Assembly: GCA_035628995.1 (NCBI GenBank)
Contig: DASPIR010000009.1
Span: 52,495-116,494, forward strand
Reading direction: 5' to 3'
DNA: 64,000 nucleotides
From: Clostridia bacterium
GTDB taxonomy: Bacteria; Bacillota; Clostridia; Lutisporales; Lutisporaceae
The position numbers and the translations under genes are program-made. Positions 36,942-44,863 of the stretch are shown here, piece by piece. How positions within the stretch are numbered: the stretch's first letter is position 1; each line of letters begins with the position of its first letter. Under the pieces are notes generated by a model, which was given only the letters and a program-made list of their open reading frames with translations, made no database searches and was not told the DNA's origin.

Positions 36942-38141
36942 CTATTCCTGCCGTGCCATATCCTTGCCGTATATTGCAAACCATATCATCCCTATAAGTC
37001 CGAATGCAAAAGCTGTCATGAAGTTTGCCTTGGGTGAGATATTCCAAAGGTAGGCGCTGCTTATGGCAGCTATTGAGACTACAATATCTCTTAAAAGATA
37101 GTAAGTGCCAAAGGTTCTTGCCTTTGCATCCTCCGGCGCAAGGTCCATTATCAAAGCCTTTCTTGTCGGTTCACCGAACTCCTTGAGCCCTCTTATCACA
37201 AAGGCCAGCACAAAAGCCCAGAAACTCCTTGAAAAGTATATTATCAGAGGGAACAATGTGAAGAAGCCGAAGGTTATAAGCACAAACGGCTTCTTGCCGT
37301 ATTTATCAGCCATGTAAGCTACAGGAATATATACAAGCAGCGCAGTGACCATCTCAACAGTGGTCAGAATGCCGAATTGAAGCGGCGAAAGTCCATTATT
37401 CTCAACTACCCATATTACCACAAAAGCATAGGGTATCTGCTCAGCAAATCTTATTAGTATATCAGACACCAAAAGGTTTCTGAGGGATGGGCTGAAACAC
37501 TCCAAAGCGTTCTTAAGCCTTACAGGCTTCGGGTCTTTTGCCGGCTTGTCATCCTCCATGAAATAATATTGAAATAATAATGCTGCTATTCCTAGTATAA
37601 AAGCCACTCCAAAGGCTATCCTTATGCCCAATACCTTCCCGTAAATACCTATTATTATACCGCCCACCACAGGGCCTAGGGCCATGGGAATCCTTCTAAC
37701 AAGTGAATGTATTGATACTCCCATAGTCCTTTTTTCCTTCTTCGAGGACTTTGAGACCATGCTCATTATAGCAGGAAGCGATATTGCAGTCCATGCGATG
37801 AAGAACACAGAGCCTATAAGTACTGCTTGCCAAGTGGGTATCAGTATAACTATGGCATAGCCAAAAAGGGATATGAGTGTGAATATCATCAAGGCCTTCT
37901 TGTAGCCCACCTTATCTGTTATGTATCCTCCCGGAAAGGAGTACAGCGCACTCAGCAAATTGTCCATTACATTCAGAAATCCTACAGCAAAGGTAGATCC
38001 CCCTATTGCCAGAAGATAGAGAGGAAGGAACCTTTCTGCCATTTTCTCCCCAAGTCCTATGAGTATTACCATTACAAGCATGGCACCCATGCTTTTATTT
38101 AATCCTAAAAATTCAACTATTTTATTTCTGTTTGAGTTCAC
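36942..38141 (-). CDS. MFS transporter, drug efflux type
   Basis: The 399-residue protein has 12 predicted membrane segments and major facilitator motifs, including GGYITDKVGYKKA in the first cytoplasmic loop and YMADKYGKKP in the second half. It resembles multidrug or tetracycline-type exporters; the substrate cannot be told. It begins 21 bases after a MarR-type gene, so the pair is a regulator-exporter operon. No cleaved signal is expected. Confidence 0.88.
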   Translation of the reverse strand: MNSNRNKIVEFLGLNKSMGAMLVMVILIGLGEKMAERFLPLYLLAIGGSTFAVGFLNVMDNLLSALYSFPGGYITDKVGYKKALMIFTLISLFGYAIVILIPTWQAVLIGSVFFIAWTAISLPAIMSMVSKSSKKEKRTMGVSIHSLVRRIPMALGPVVGGIIIGIYGKVLGIRIAFGVAFILGIAALLFQYYFMEDDKPAKDPKPVRLKNALECFSPSLRNLLVSDILIRFAEQIPYAFVVIWVVENNGLSPLQFGILTTVEMVTALLVYIPVAYMADKYGKKPFVLITFGFFTLFPLIIYFSRSFWAFVLAFVIRGLKEFGEPTRKALIMDLAPEDAKARTFGTYYLLRDIVVSIAAISSAYLWNISPKANFMTAFAFGLIGMIWFAIYGKDMARQE

Positions 38142-38162
38142 TTTAGCACCTCGTTATTCTGA

Positions 38163-38591
38163 TTATTTCCTGAATAGGTCATCCAAATCATTGATACCGC
38201 CTGTCACCTTTTGAAGCAACCCTTCAAGCTGCTCTTCCTCTTTTTCATCCAAACCGGCTGTGAGGTTTTTCAAGAACAACTCATCCTCTCTGATATGCTG
38301 GAGAACCTGATCCTTTCCTTTATCTGTCGCTGTAACCAGCACCACTCTCTTGTCATTCTTCTGCCTGTTCCTCATTATCAGATTCTTACTTTCCAGTTCG
38401 TCAAGCATGCCAATCAGAGTAGAGGGCGAAATATCCATCTGCCGTGATATGTCCAAGGTCTTCATCTCGCCTTCTTTATATATCTTTTCAAGAACATGAA
38501 GCTGTATGTAGCTTAAACCGCTACTTCTGAGCTGATAGCTTTTTTTGAACTCGAAAATGCTTAAGAGCCTATGGAACAACTTTTGATCCAT
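38163..38591 (-). CDS. MarR-family transcriptional regulator
   Basis: The 142-residue winged-helix protein has the MarR core: LSYIQLHVLEKIYKEGEMKTLDISRQMDISPSTLIGMLDELESKNLI, with a wing at NDKRVVLVTATDKGK. The ATG with GAGGAG eight bases upstream was chosen, seven codons inside the longest frame. A perfect palindrome just upstream is a likely autorepression site. It is co-transcribed with the MFS gene and probably represses it until a ligand binds. Confidence 0.93.
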   Translation of the reverse strand: MDQKLFHRLLSIFEFKKSYQLRSSGLSYIQLHVLEKIYKEGEMKTLDISRQMDISPSTLIGMLDELESKNLIMRNRQKNDKRVVLVTATDKGKDQVLQHIREDELFLKNLTAGLDEKEEEQLEGLLQKVTGGINDLDDLFRK

Positions 38592-38610
38592 ATAATTCAC
38601 TCCTCGAATC

Positions 38611-38625
38611 ATTCATTATATGAAT
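38611..38625. promoter_or_regulatory. Probable MarR operator
   Basis: ATTCAT-TAT-ATGAAT is a perfect palindrome 20 bases upstream of the marR-type ATG. An extra half site ATGAATGG follows at 38634. The position would block transcription of the marR-MFS operon. Confidence 0.6.
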
Positions 38626-38653
38626 AATATACTATGAATGGTTTTACACGTCA

Positions 38654-38680
38654 ACAAAAAAAGAGCTTAAAGCTCTTTTA
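38654..38680 (-). terminator. Terminator after the XRE-cupin regulator gene
   Basis: AAAAGAGCTT and AAGCTCTTTTTTT form a short hairpin with T run on the minus strand, about 40 bases after the regulator's stop. Confidence 0.85.
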
Positions 38681-38719
38681 ATAACGATCTTATGATTCGG
38701 AATACAAAGCTGTTCATAG

Positions 38720-39268
38720 CTATCTATAATATAAAATATTAATTAATATGGCAGTACCGTCGTTACTATTGATGAATTCATGAGGAAGCTCCCCTTTGAA
38801 TCGAATTGAATCACCTTCGCAAAGACTAAACTCTTCTTTGTCTAAGATAAATCTTATATTTCCTTTTGCGACATAGATATATTCGTCAATGCCATTTGCA
38901 TGTCCATTATTTGAGTGTTTTGAATGTGGCAAAATTTCGAGCTTCAACATCTCTGATTTATGTAAATCATGATATGGAAAAATACTGTAAACACAGTACT
39001 CTGATTCATTGTTAATGACTTTTAGATCACGATCTTTTACAATTGTGTAGTCCAACTCTTTTTCTTTAATCAATTTTGTAAGTGGAATTTTCAAACCATC
39101 TGCAATTTTCCATAACACCAATATTGTTGGATTAGTACTGCCCCTTTCTATTTCGCCAAGCATGCTCTTGCTAACACCAGAAACCAACGATAAATCTTCC
39201 AGAGTTAGCCCCTTCTCCTTACGTATCTGCTTTAGGTTTTTTGAAATATTACTGTTGATATTCTCCAT
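38720..39268 (-). CDS. XRE-family regulator with C-terminal cupin domain
   Basis: The 182-residue protein joins an N-terminal Xre/Cro helix-turn-helix (about residues 8-62, KNLKQIRKEKGLTLEDLSLVSGVSKSMLGEIERG) to a C-terminal cupin domain (about 110-180, EYIYVAKGNIRF and LPHEF). Such proteins sense small molecules, often amino acids or sugars, through the cupin. It is transcribed divergently from a cupin-PhzF operon, with a large symmetric operator between them, so it likely controls both directions. Confidence 0.93.
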   Translation of the reverse strand: MENINSNISKNLKQIRKEKGLTLEDLSLVSGVSKSMLGEIERGSTNPTILVLWKIADGLKIPLTKLIKEKELDYTIVKDRDLKVINNESEYCVYSIFPYHDLHKSEMLKLEILPHSKHSNNGHANGIDEYIYVAKGNIRFILDKEEFSLCEGDSIRFKGELPHEFINSNDGTAILINILYYR

Positions 39269-39283
39269 ATTAAGCCCTCCATG

Positions 39284-39335
39284 AAAGTATTATATACCAT
39301 ATTGTACAAAAAACCAATATGGTATATAATACTTT
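39284..39335. promoter_or_regulatory. Symmetric divergent promoter/operator between XRE-cupin and cupin-PhzF genes
   Basis: Two 21-bp perfect arms (AAAGTATTATATACCATATTG and complement, split at 39284-39304 and 39315-39335) flank a 10-base loop. Each arm holds a GTAT-n3-ATAC-like sub-site and a TATAAT. On the plus strand TTGTAC-N17-TATAAT (39302-39330) forms a promoter. On the minus strand TTGGTT-N17-TATAAT forms one in the other direction. A repressor dimer pair would silence both. Confidence 0.75.
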
Positions 39336-39380
39336 ATATAGGAATCTAGTGCGATATACCGCACACAAGGAGGTTTTAAT

Positions 39381-39758
39381 ATGGAAGTATTCAATATTTA
39401 CCAGATGTTTAGTCAATTAATTCAAGATGAGAAATCCGATATTCAAGTTCTGAAGCTGACAGATGGTATAATGTCAATGCTAATTGCAGAGTTAAAAGCC
39501 GGGAAAAAGCTATCAGCACATTATCATAATGAAGGAGTAGAGATATATCAAATCTTTGAGGGAGAGGGTAATGTTGAGCTGGGTAAATTGTCGGGCGACA
39601 CAATATTATGGGACAATAGCTATACTGTTAAAACCGGCGATGTATTTGAAGTACAGCCTAAAATGGTGCATAGACTATCGAATAACAGTGATAAAGTATT
39701 AAGAATTATTTTCTTTGCACCGCCTTCGCACCTGGGTGAAGACAGAATATTTATTTAA
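39381..39758 (+). CDS. Small cupin-domain protein
   Basis: The 125-residue protein is a single cupin: SAHYHNEGVEIYQIFEGEGNVEL is a likely motif 1 with metal-binding His-x-His and Glu, and PKMVHRLSNNS carries the motif 2 His. It may be an isomerase, dioxygenase or binding protein for a small molecule. It is first in a two-gene operon with the PhzF-family gene (19 bases apart) and faces the XRE-cupin regulator. Confidence 0.85.
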   Translation: MEVFNIYQMFSQLIQDEKSDIQVLKLTDGIMSMLIAELKAGKKLSAHYHNEGVEIYQIFEGEGNVELGKLSGDTILWDNSYTVKTGDVFEVQPKMVHRLSNNSDKVLRIIFFAPPSHLGEDRIFI

Positions 39759-39777
39759 TATACGGGAGTGAGGTATT

Positions 39778-40683
39778 ATGAAAGCTCTAAGGTTCAAGAA
39801 GATTGATGCATTTACAAAGGGGATATCCACTGGAAATCCTGCAGGCTATATCTATATGAATAATGATGAAATATTAAATGAAGAAGAGATGCAAAAAATA
39901 GCATCTGAATTGAAAGGATTCGTTAATGAAGTTGGCTATGTGAATAAAATCGGCGAACAGTATAGGCTGAGGTTTTATTCGTCAGAATGCGAAGTGGCTT
40001 TTTGTGGCCATGCAACTATAGCAATTATGTACGACCTGCTTGCCAATAATAAGGAACTATGTCAAAAGAAAGAAATATTGATTAATGTCAGTGCCGGAAC
40101 CTTATCGGTTTTTAACCACATCAGCGAAGATGATTCTGTTTATATCATGGCACCGGCACCAAAGTTTTTAAACTGCATGCTAAAGTCTGTCCAAATAGCA
40201 GATGCTCTTGGAATTCATTTTTCCGATATAAATAATCAAATGCCCATAAGGTTAATCGATGGAGGATTAAGAACATTAATAGTACCAATTACAGCATTGG
40301 AAAGCTGCTTAAAAATATACCCTGATCAAGAAAATCTCAAATTTTTCTGTCTGGAAAACGGAATAGACATCATACACGTCTCCACAAAAGAAACATATAC
40401 AGAATCGTGCAAATACCGCACCAGAGTATTTGCACCTAAGTACGGATACCTTGAAGATCCGGCTACCGGCTCAGGAAATGCAGCATTTGGATATTACCTG
40501 ATTGATGAGAACCTATGGAATGGCAATTTTACAATTGAGCAAGGTCCAAATAAGACTAATCCGAATTTTGTCAGACTTAAGCAATATGAGAAAGACGGGA
40601 TGGCACATATAATATTCGGCGGCTGTGGAACAATAAGAATCGACGGTACCTATTGTTTGCATGACTGTTCAATAAAATCTTAA
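39778..40683 (+). CDS. PhzF-family isomerase
   Basis: The 301-residue protein has the PhzF/diaminopimelate-epimerase-like fold signature: KKIDAFTKGISTGNPAGYIYM at the start with the conserved GNPAG, the catalytic Glu in GFVNEVGYV, EVAFCGHATIA and the second-half EDPATGSGNAAFGYYL block. Family members isomerise or epimerise small acids; the substrate is not known. The cupin gene upstream and divergent XRE-cupin regulator suggest an inducible catabolic or modification step. Confidence 0.92.
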   Translation: MKALRFKKIDAFTKGISTGNPAGYIYMNNDEILNEEEMQKIASELKGFVNEVGYVNKIGEQYRLRFYSSECEVAFCGHATIAIMYDLLANNKELCQKKEILINVSAGTLSVFNHISEDDSVYIMAPAPKFLNCMLKSVQIADALGIHFSDINNQMPIRLIDGGLRTLIVPITALESCLKIYPDQENLKFFCLENGIDIIHVSTKETYTESCKYRTRVFAPKYGYLEDPATGSGNAAFGYYLIDENLWNGNFTIEQGPNKTNPNFVRLKQYEKDGMAHIIFGGCGTIRIDGTYCLHDCSIKS

Positions 40684-40701
40684 TAAGGCTATATTTATAC
40701 T

Positions 40702-40740
40702 GCAAAGGTGGTGGTTGCTTCATTGCTTTACCACCTTTGC
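40702..40740. terminator. Bidirectional terminator between PhzF and alkA
   Basis: GCAAAGGTGG and CCACCTTTGC pair around a loop of 19 bases. The genes on both sides converge here. The T run is weak, so the call is moderate. Confidence 0.6.
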
Positions 40741-40768
40741 TTGAATATTGTAATTTAGTACACGAGAA

Positions 40769-41371
40769 CTAAAGCACAGAAAGCGCCCACAAGTACAACG
40801 ATGCAACTGAGCCATATGGTGAATACCGCTTTCTATACCTTTCAAATTTATCCTTTGGCAGTTCCTTAAGGCCATATAGGTTCATCATTCCCCTGCAGAT
40901 TGCCAAATCCTTATAGCTTACCACATCAGGCCGGCAGAGGGAAAATATAAGCAGCATTTCAGCAGTCCAGACGCCTACCCCGTGCAGCGAAGAAAGCTTT
41001 TTTATTATCTCCTCGTCAGTTAAGCTGTGAAGTGTATGAAAATCTACTTCTCCGGATATGGCGGCTTCTGCAACTCCTTTTATATATTCCGCCTTCCTCA
41101 CCGACATGCCGCAGCCTTGGATTCCAGACAATTCCGCTTGCGTGATGCTCTCGGGAGTGATGCTTCCAAGCAGACTATTCAATCTGTTCCATACAGTATC
41201 TGCAGCTTTGCTGGATATTTGCTGTCCTACTACACTTGATACAAGTGCAGTAAATGGATCAGGAGTAATTCTGCGATTTATTATTCCTATCCTGTCAATA
41301 GCTGCACCAAGCTTCTTATCCTTGCTTTTCAGATAATCTATTTCCTTCTGACCATATTCAAATATTTGCAT
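40769..41371 (-). CDS. DNA-3-methyladenine glycosylase (HhH-GPD family)
   Basis: The 200-residue protein excises alkylated purines. The HhH motif with LHGVGVWTAEMLLIF (~128-142) and a catalytic Asp in YKDLAICRG (~153-161) fit the AlkA/Mag branch of the helix-hairpin-helix GPD superfamily. QQISSKAADTVWNR lies earlier. It overlaps the ogt stop by one base as the last gene of an alkylation-repair operon. It is shorter than E. coli AlkA and lacks its N-terminal domain. Confidence 0.93.
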   Translation of the reverse strand: MQIFEYGQKEIDYLKSKDKKLGAAIDRIGIINRRITPDPFTALVSSVVGQQISSKAADTVWNRLNSLLGSITPESITQAELSGIQGCGMSVRKAEYIKGVAEAAISGEVDFHTLHSLTDEEIIKKLSSLHGVGVWTAEMLLIFSLCRPDVVSYKDLAICRGMMNLYGLKELPKDKFERYRKRYSPYGSVASLYLWALSVL

Positions 41372-41832
41372 TATTTCATTTTCTCCAAATCAAGCAATTT
41401 CTTTTTCATTTCCAGTCCTCCACGGTAGCCTGTAAGTGAACCGTCTGCGCCAATAACCCGGTGACACGGGATAAAGATAGGGATTGGATTGCGGTTATTA
41501 GCAAGCCCTACCGCCCGTGCAGCCTTGGGAGAGCCTATCTTTACAGCTATATCCTTATAGGAAGCCGTTTCACCATAGGGTATTTCACATAACGCAGACC
41601 AAACCTGCTTCATAAAAGCTGTACCGGTCGGCTCAAGGGGCAGTGAAAACTCTTTAAGCTCACCTGCAAAATAACCTTTGAGCTGCTTAACAGCCTCCTT
41701 CAATAATGGCGTCTCGTATAATAGTGTATCCTCCGGCAATTCATCATTACTAATATACACATTGGTTATCCTGCCGTCCTTTTCGGTTATTCCTATTCTT
41801 CCAATATCAGATTCATAGAAAAAATTTGGCAC
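41371..41832 (-). CDS. ogt: Methylated-DNA--protein-cysteine methyltransferase
   Basis: The enzyme transfers the alkyl group from O6-alkylguanine to its own cysteine. The 153-residue protein has an N-terminal domain and the C-terminal DNA-binding domain with PYGETASYKDIA, the arginine finger in AARAVGLANNRNPIPI and the active site IPCHRVIGADGSLTGYRGG. It overlaps adaA and alkA by one base each, forming a translationally coupled repair operon. Confidence 0.96.
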   Translation of the reverse strand: MPNFFYESDIGRIGITEKDGRITNVYISNDELPEDTLLYETPLLKEAVKQLKGYFAGELKEFSLPLEPTGTAFMKQVWSALCEIPYGETASYKDIAVKIGSPKAARAVGLANNRNPIPIFIPCHRVIGADGSLTGYRGGLEMKKKLLDLEKMK

Positions 41833-42401
41833 TATAATTCACCTCTGCTTTTTATGTATTCCCTGGGCGTATGATTAGTCTGCTCTTTAAAGCATTTGTA
41901 AAAGTTGGATATGCTTTTAAAGCCCGTCATATATGCAATCTCTAAAATGCTTGCATCTGGATGTTTGAGTAGTTCTGTGGCTTTGTCCACTCTTAATCCG
42001 GTAATATACTGCGTAGGGGTTCTGCCATACTGCTTCTTAAAAAGCCTTGCCAAATGGTTAGAGCTAACCCCAAGCTGTCTTGCTGCTTGATTTATTTCTA
42101 TAAACCCAGCATAGCTTGCATCGAATATATCTTTAGCTTTTTTCACCAGCTCCAGATCCGGCTCAAACACTGTCTTATCCGGACAACACTTCTTGCAGGG
42201 ACGGAATCCTGCAGACACTGCATTTGTACTATTATCGAAAAAAACAACATTCTCACTAGCAGGTGTTCTTGCCCTGCAGGATGGACGGCAGAAAATTCCC
42301 GTTGTCTTTACTCCATACAAAAATAGACCATCATAGCTCTTATCACAGTCTACAACTGCTTGCCATTTCTCGCTGTCGGATATTGTGAGATATTCTTTCA
42401 T
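41832..42401 (-). CDS. adaA: Methylphosphotriester-DNA methyltransferase and AraC-type activator AdaA
   Basis: AdaA repairs methylphosphotriesters by moving the methyl to a zinc-bound cysteine, then activates the alkylation response. The 189-residue protein has the Ada zinc domain (GIFCRPSCRAR and FRPCKKCCP, four Zn cysteines) and a C-terminal AraC-type double helix-turn-helix (ASYAGFIEINQAARQLG, PTQYITGLRVDKATELL). The ATG with GGAG seven bases upstream was chosen. It precedes ogt and alkA, which it probably regulates. Confidence 0.94.
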   Translation of the reverse strand: MKEYLTISDSEKWQAVVDCDKSYDGLFLYGVKTTGIFCRPSCRARTPASENVVFFDNSTNAVSAGFRPCKKCCPDKTVFEPDLELVKKAKDIFDASYAGFIEINQAARQLGVSSNHLARLFKKQYGRTPTQYITGLRVDKATELLKHPDASILEIAYMTGFKSISNFYKCFKEQTNHTPREYIKSRGEL

Positions 42402-42415
42402 GGATTTTCTCCGTA

Positions 42416-43069
42416 TCAATGCTCATCAATAAATTTCTGCAATTCATCGTGCCATGCACCAGGCTCAAATGTACCAATTCCAGTATCCTCTTCAAACAAA
42501 AGGTCAACCATATAGCGTGGCTTTTTACCGCCGATGTACATTGCTTTAATACAGGAAACACAGTAAACTATCACATTGTCACAAGGCATCTCCTTTGAGC
42601 GCTTTTTCATCTGCTCCTTGACCTGCTCCACTGGTAAAACGCCATAAAAACTATCACCGCAACAGATAGACTTTGAGCGGGTGTTTTTCGGCTCAATAAT
42701 TTTTATGTTCATTCTTTCAATAAGTTTTCTAATTGCATTATGTACTCTTTCCTCAGTACGAGTGGGACAGGCATCATGTATGGACATTTCCATACCGTTA
42801 TAGTCTGGGAATGGAAATGCTTCGCTTTCGGCTAATATTTCCCACAGGGATACGGTCGATATTCCATCATAAAGCTCTCTATACCGCCTGTCACATCCTG
42901 CACAAGTATTGATTACCTTTGTGCCTTTTTCAAGAGCAGGCTCGTGTCTGCAGCAAGTTAGATGCTCAGAAATATTTCCTAAATCCTTATTTAAAAACTC
43001 TAATACTTTCCCGGCAAGTTCCGGTTTATAAATCATAAGTGCGCAGCCCGGTGCATAAACTTGTTTCAT
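42416..43069 (-). CDS. CCG-domain (Fe-S)-binding protein in the repair operon
   Basis: The 217-residue protein has two halves with the cysteine-rich CCG pattern. The first has APGCALMIYKP, LTCCRHEP and INTCAGCDRRY. The second has DACPTR, SICCGDSFYG and VIVYCVSCIKAM. These resemble the domains of heterodisulfide reductase HdrB, GlpC and lactate-oxidation LutA, which bind 4Fe-4S clusters. It has AGGAGG before its ATG and lies 14 bases upstream of adaA. Why an Fe-S or thiol-redox protein leads an alkylation-repair operon is unclear; it could be an unrelated upstream gene with read-through. Confidence 0.82.
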   Translation of the reverse strand: MKQVYAPGCALMIYKPELAGKVLEFLNKDLGNISEHLTCCRHEPALEKGTKVINTCAGCDRRYRELYDGISTVSLWEILAESEAFPFPDYNGMEMSIHDACPTRTEERVHNAIRKLIERMNIKIIEPKNTRSKSICCGDSFYGVLPVEQVKEQMKKRSKEMPCDNVIVYCVSCIKAMYIGGKKPRYMVDLLFEEDTGIGTFEPGAWHDELQKFIDEH

Positions 43070-43177
43070 TACAATTCCTCCTGTAATCATTCTATCACAA
43101 CCTATAAATATATTTTACAGGAACCAGAGCCATAAATCTTCCTCTATTTCATCAAGCAATTTTTTATAACGGATTTC

Positions 43178-43657
43178 TTATTCACTTAACTTCAGCTCCA
43201 TAAATATTGCACCTTCAATTGGATTATATACATATGGCTCAATATCATAGAATCCAAAGGATAAATATAGATTTTGAGCTTCGTTCATAGTTGCAAGTGT
43301 ATCAAGTCTAATATAGTTATAATTTAATTTCTTAGCCTCATTAATGAGCATGCTGATAAGAATTTTACCTATACCCAATCCACGGTATATTTTGCGTACA
43401 TACAATCTTTTCATTTCGCATGTATCCTCGGAAATCCTGCGCAAAGCGATGCAGCCTGCTCCTTTACCGTCAACTGATGCTAGCATAAGGGCTCCATCAG
43501 GTGGTCCATACTTTCCTGGCAATGTCTTAAGCTCAGTTTCAAAATCTTGAAAAGCAAGATCTATATCTAATGATTGGGCATACTCCATAAAAAGCTGCTT
43601 AATCTCTTCAAGCATGACCTCCCCAACCACGTATTTGAAATCAAGAATAGGTTCCAT
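43178..43657 (-). CDS. GNAT-family N-acetyltransferase
   Basis: The 159-residue GNAT protein has the acetyl-CoA-binding core: [32 protein letters not shown] with the R/Q-x-x-G-x-G/A loop at [27 protein letters not shown] follows. The acceptor is unknown. AGGAGG lies ten bases before the ATG. It stands alone among small accessory genes. Confidence 0.9.
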   Translation of the reverse strand: MEPILDFKYVVGEVMLEEIKQLFMEYAQSLDIDLAFQDFETELKTLPGKYGPPDGALMLASVDGKGAGCIALRRISEDTCEMKRLYVRKIYRGLGIGKILISMLINEAKKLNYNYIRLDTLATMNEAQNLYLSFGFYDIEPYVYNPIEGAIFMELKLSE

Positions 43658-43702
43658 AGTTGATAAACCTCCTTGGGCGAAATAACATTTTACCGATAGC
43701 AG

Positions 43703-44170
43703 TTATGGACGCTTTACTTTATCAGATAACATGGTGATTGCATCCTTAACCCGTTTCTCCCGTGTTTCGACCTTTTTAGCATTTGCAATCCACTCCGCAT
43801 ACACTTTCTGATTAGTATATGAAAGTGCATTGAAGAAGCTCAAGGCCTGCTCATTTTCTTCAAGCTGCTTCTTAAAATCCTCTGGCATTTCAACAACTCG
43901 AGGTTCATCATCTTTCTTGAGAATAACATGCACAATATCCCCTGGCTTTTTGCCAATCGCAGCTCTTATTTTCTGAGTCATCCCCAATATATGGCAGTTG
44001 TGACCCATTTTTGCCAAGGATCCTCTATACTCACAGCCATCAAAGGTTGCTGCGACCTTCACCTGACCCTTTACTCCAAACTCTTTTTCTACTTCATAAG
44101 GAAACTCAACAAAGGCAGCATCAATTGAATCCTGTTTTTTTATCTCTGCATCAAATTCATAAGTTTTCAC
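43703..44170 (-). CDS. DUF1905 / YdeI-OmpD-associated-like protein
   Basis: The protein has an N-terminal DUF1905 beta-barrel-like region (KTYEFDAEI, PYEVEKEFGVKGQVKVAATFDGCEYRGSL). The C-terminal region is of the YdeI/OmpD type (DDEPRVVEMPEDFKKQLEEN, FFNALSYTNQKVYAEWIANAKKVETREKRV). The family is widespread and has no established biochemical role. The GTG with AAGGAG eight bases upstream was chosen, three codons inside the longest frame. Confidence 0.88.
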   Translation of the reverse strand: MKTYEFDAEIKKQDSIDAAFVEFPYEVEKEFGVKGQVKVAATFDGCEYRGSLAKMGHNCHILGMTQKIRAAIGKKPGDIVHVILKKDDEPRVVEMPEDFKKQLEENEQALSFFNALSYTNQKVYAEWIANAKKVETREKRVKDAITMLSDKVKRP

Positions 44171-44255
44171 GCTTATCACTCCTTAACAACTCCATTTATA
44201 TAGTCAACATTATAGCATTTTTTCCATCCTCTGTAATACTTTTGATGAACAAAAC

Positions 44256-44290
44256 AAAAAAAGCCACACAGATCAACCTGTATGACTTTG
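44256..44290 (-). terminator. Terminator after the DUF2164-like gene
   Basis: On the minus strand AAAGTCATACAG and CTGTGTGGCTTT pair imperfectly and run into a TTTTTTTG tract, just after the stop codon. Confidence 0.8.
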
Positions 44291-44294
44291 AATG

Positions 44295-44528
44295 CTAAAT
44301 CTGCACCGATAGTAAATCTTCAACTCTGTCATTCATATACTTTTGCGAATCATAAACTCCTTGGTTATAAAACTCTGGAGCTAACTCTTTAATAATAAAA
44401 TCCAGAATCATATTCGAGGCCAAATCACCTATTTCTTCTTCTCTCTCTTTTAAAAAATAGTACTTTATTGCAGAAATCATGTCATCTTTTTTTTCTTTAG
44501 TGAGTTTTATTCTATCTTCACTGCTCAT
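44295..44528 (-). CDS. DUF2164-like small protein
   Basis: The 77-residue acidic protein fits the DUF2164 family: KLTKEKKDDMISAIKYYFLKEREEEIGDLASNMILDFIIKELAPEFYNQGVYDS, with the conserved EIG and YNQGVYD blocks. Its function is unknown; the family is cytoplasmic and all-helical by appearance. The ATG with AAGGAGGT five bases upstream was chosen. A terminator follows at once. Confidence 0.85.
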   Translation of the reverse strand: MSSEDRIKLTKEKKDDMISAIKYYFLKEREEEIGDLASNMILDFIIKELAPEFYNQGVYDSQKYMNDRVEDLLSVQI

Positions 44529-44606
44529 ATAATACCTCCTTCGAAATGATGTACGAATGCTTTTGCCTCTAGAACAACGCATGAATATAAATGATGCGTC
44601 TTAAGC

Positions 44607-44822
44607 AACGGGGAACGGGTACCACGGTTTTCCTTCGGAAAAACACTGAAATCCACTAAACACACGGTGGGAAAAAATATTCTGAAACATAAGTAATAAT
44701 CGATAAAGTGTAAGTATCAAAACTCTCTAATGTCGCTATATATTATATAAAATTAACCGTGCAATTCCGTAGGAATCCGTGGAACATCCGTGTGTTCAGT
44801 GGTACCCGTTCCTCCGTTCCCC
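44607..44822. repeat. Inverted-repeat element in a gene-free stretch
   Basis: The left end (AACGGGGAACGGGTACCAC, then CCACTAAACACACGG) and the right end (CCGTGTGTTCAGTGG, TACCCGTTCCTCCG) are imperfect inverted copies. The left carries an extra GGTTTTCC-TTC-GGAAAAAC hairpin. The centre is AT-rich and has no reading frame. A GGTGGGAAAAAA...AACATAAG string inside also occurs near 16131. It may be a small non-autonomous mobile element. Confidence 0.55.
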
Positions 44823-44863
44823 TGTGTCGCATTATTCTACAATTGCGTATTAAAACATATTCC

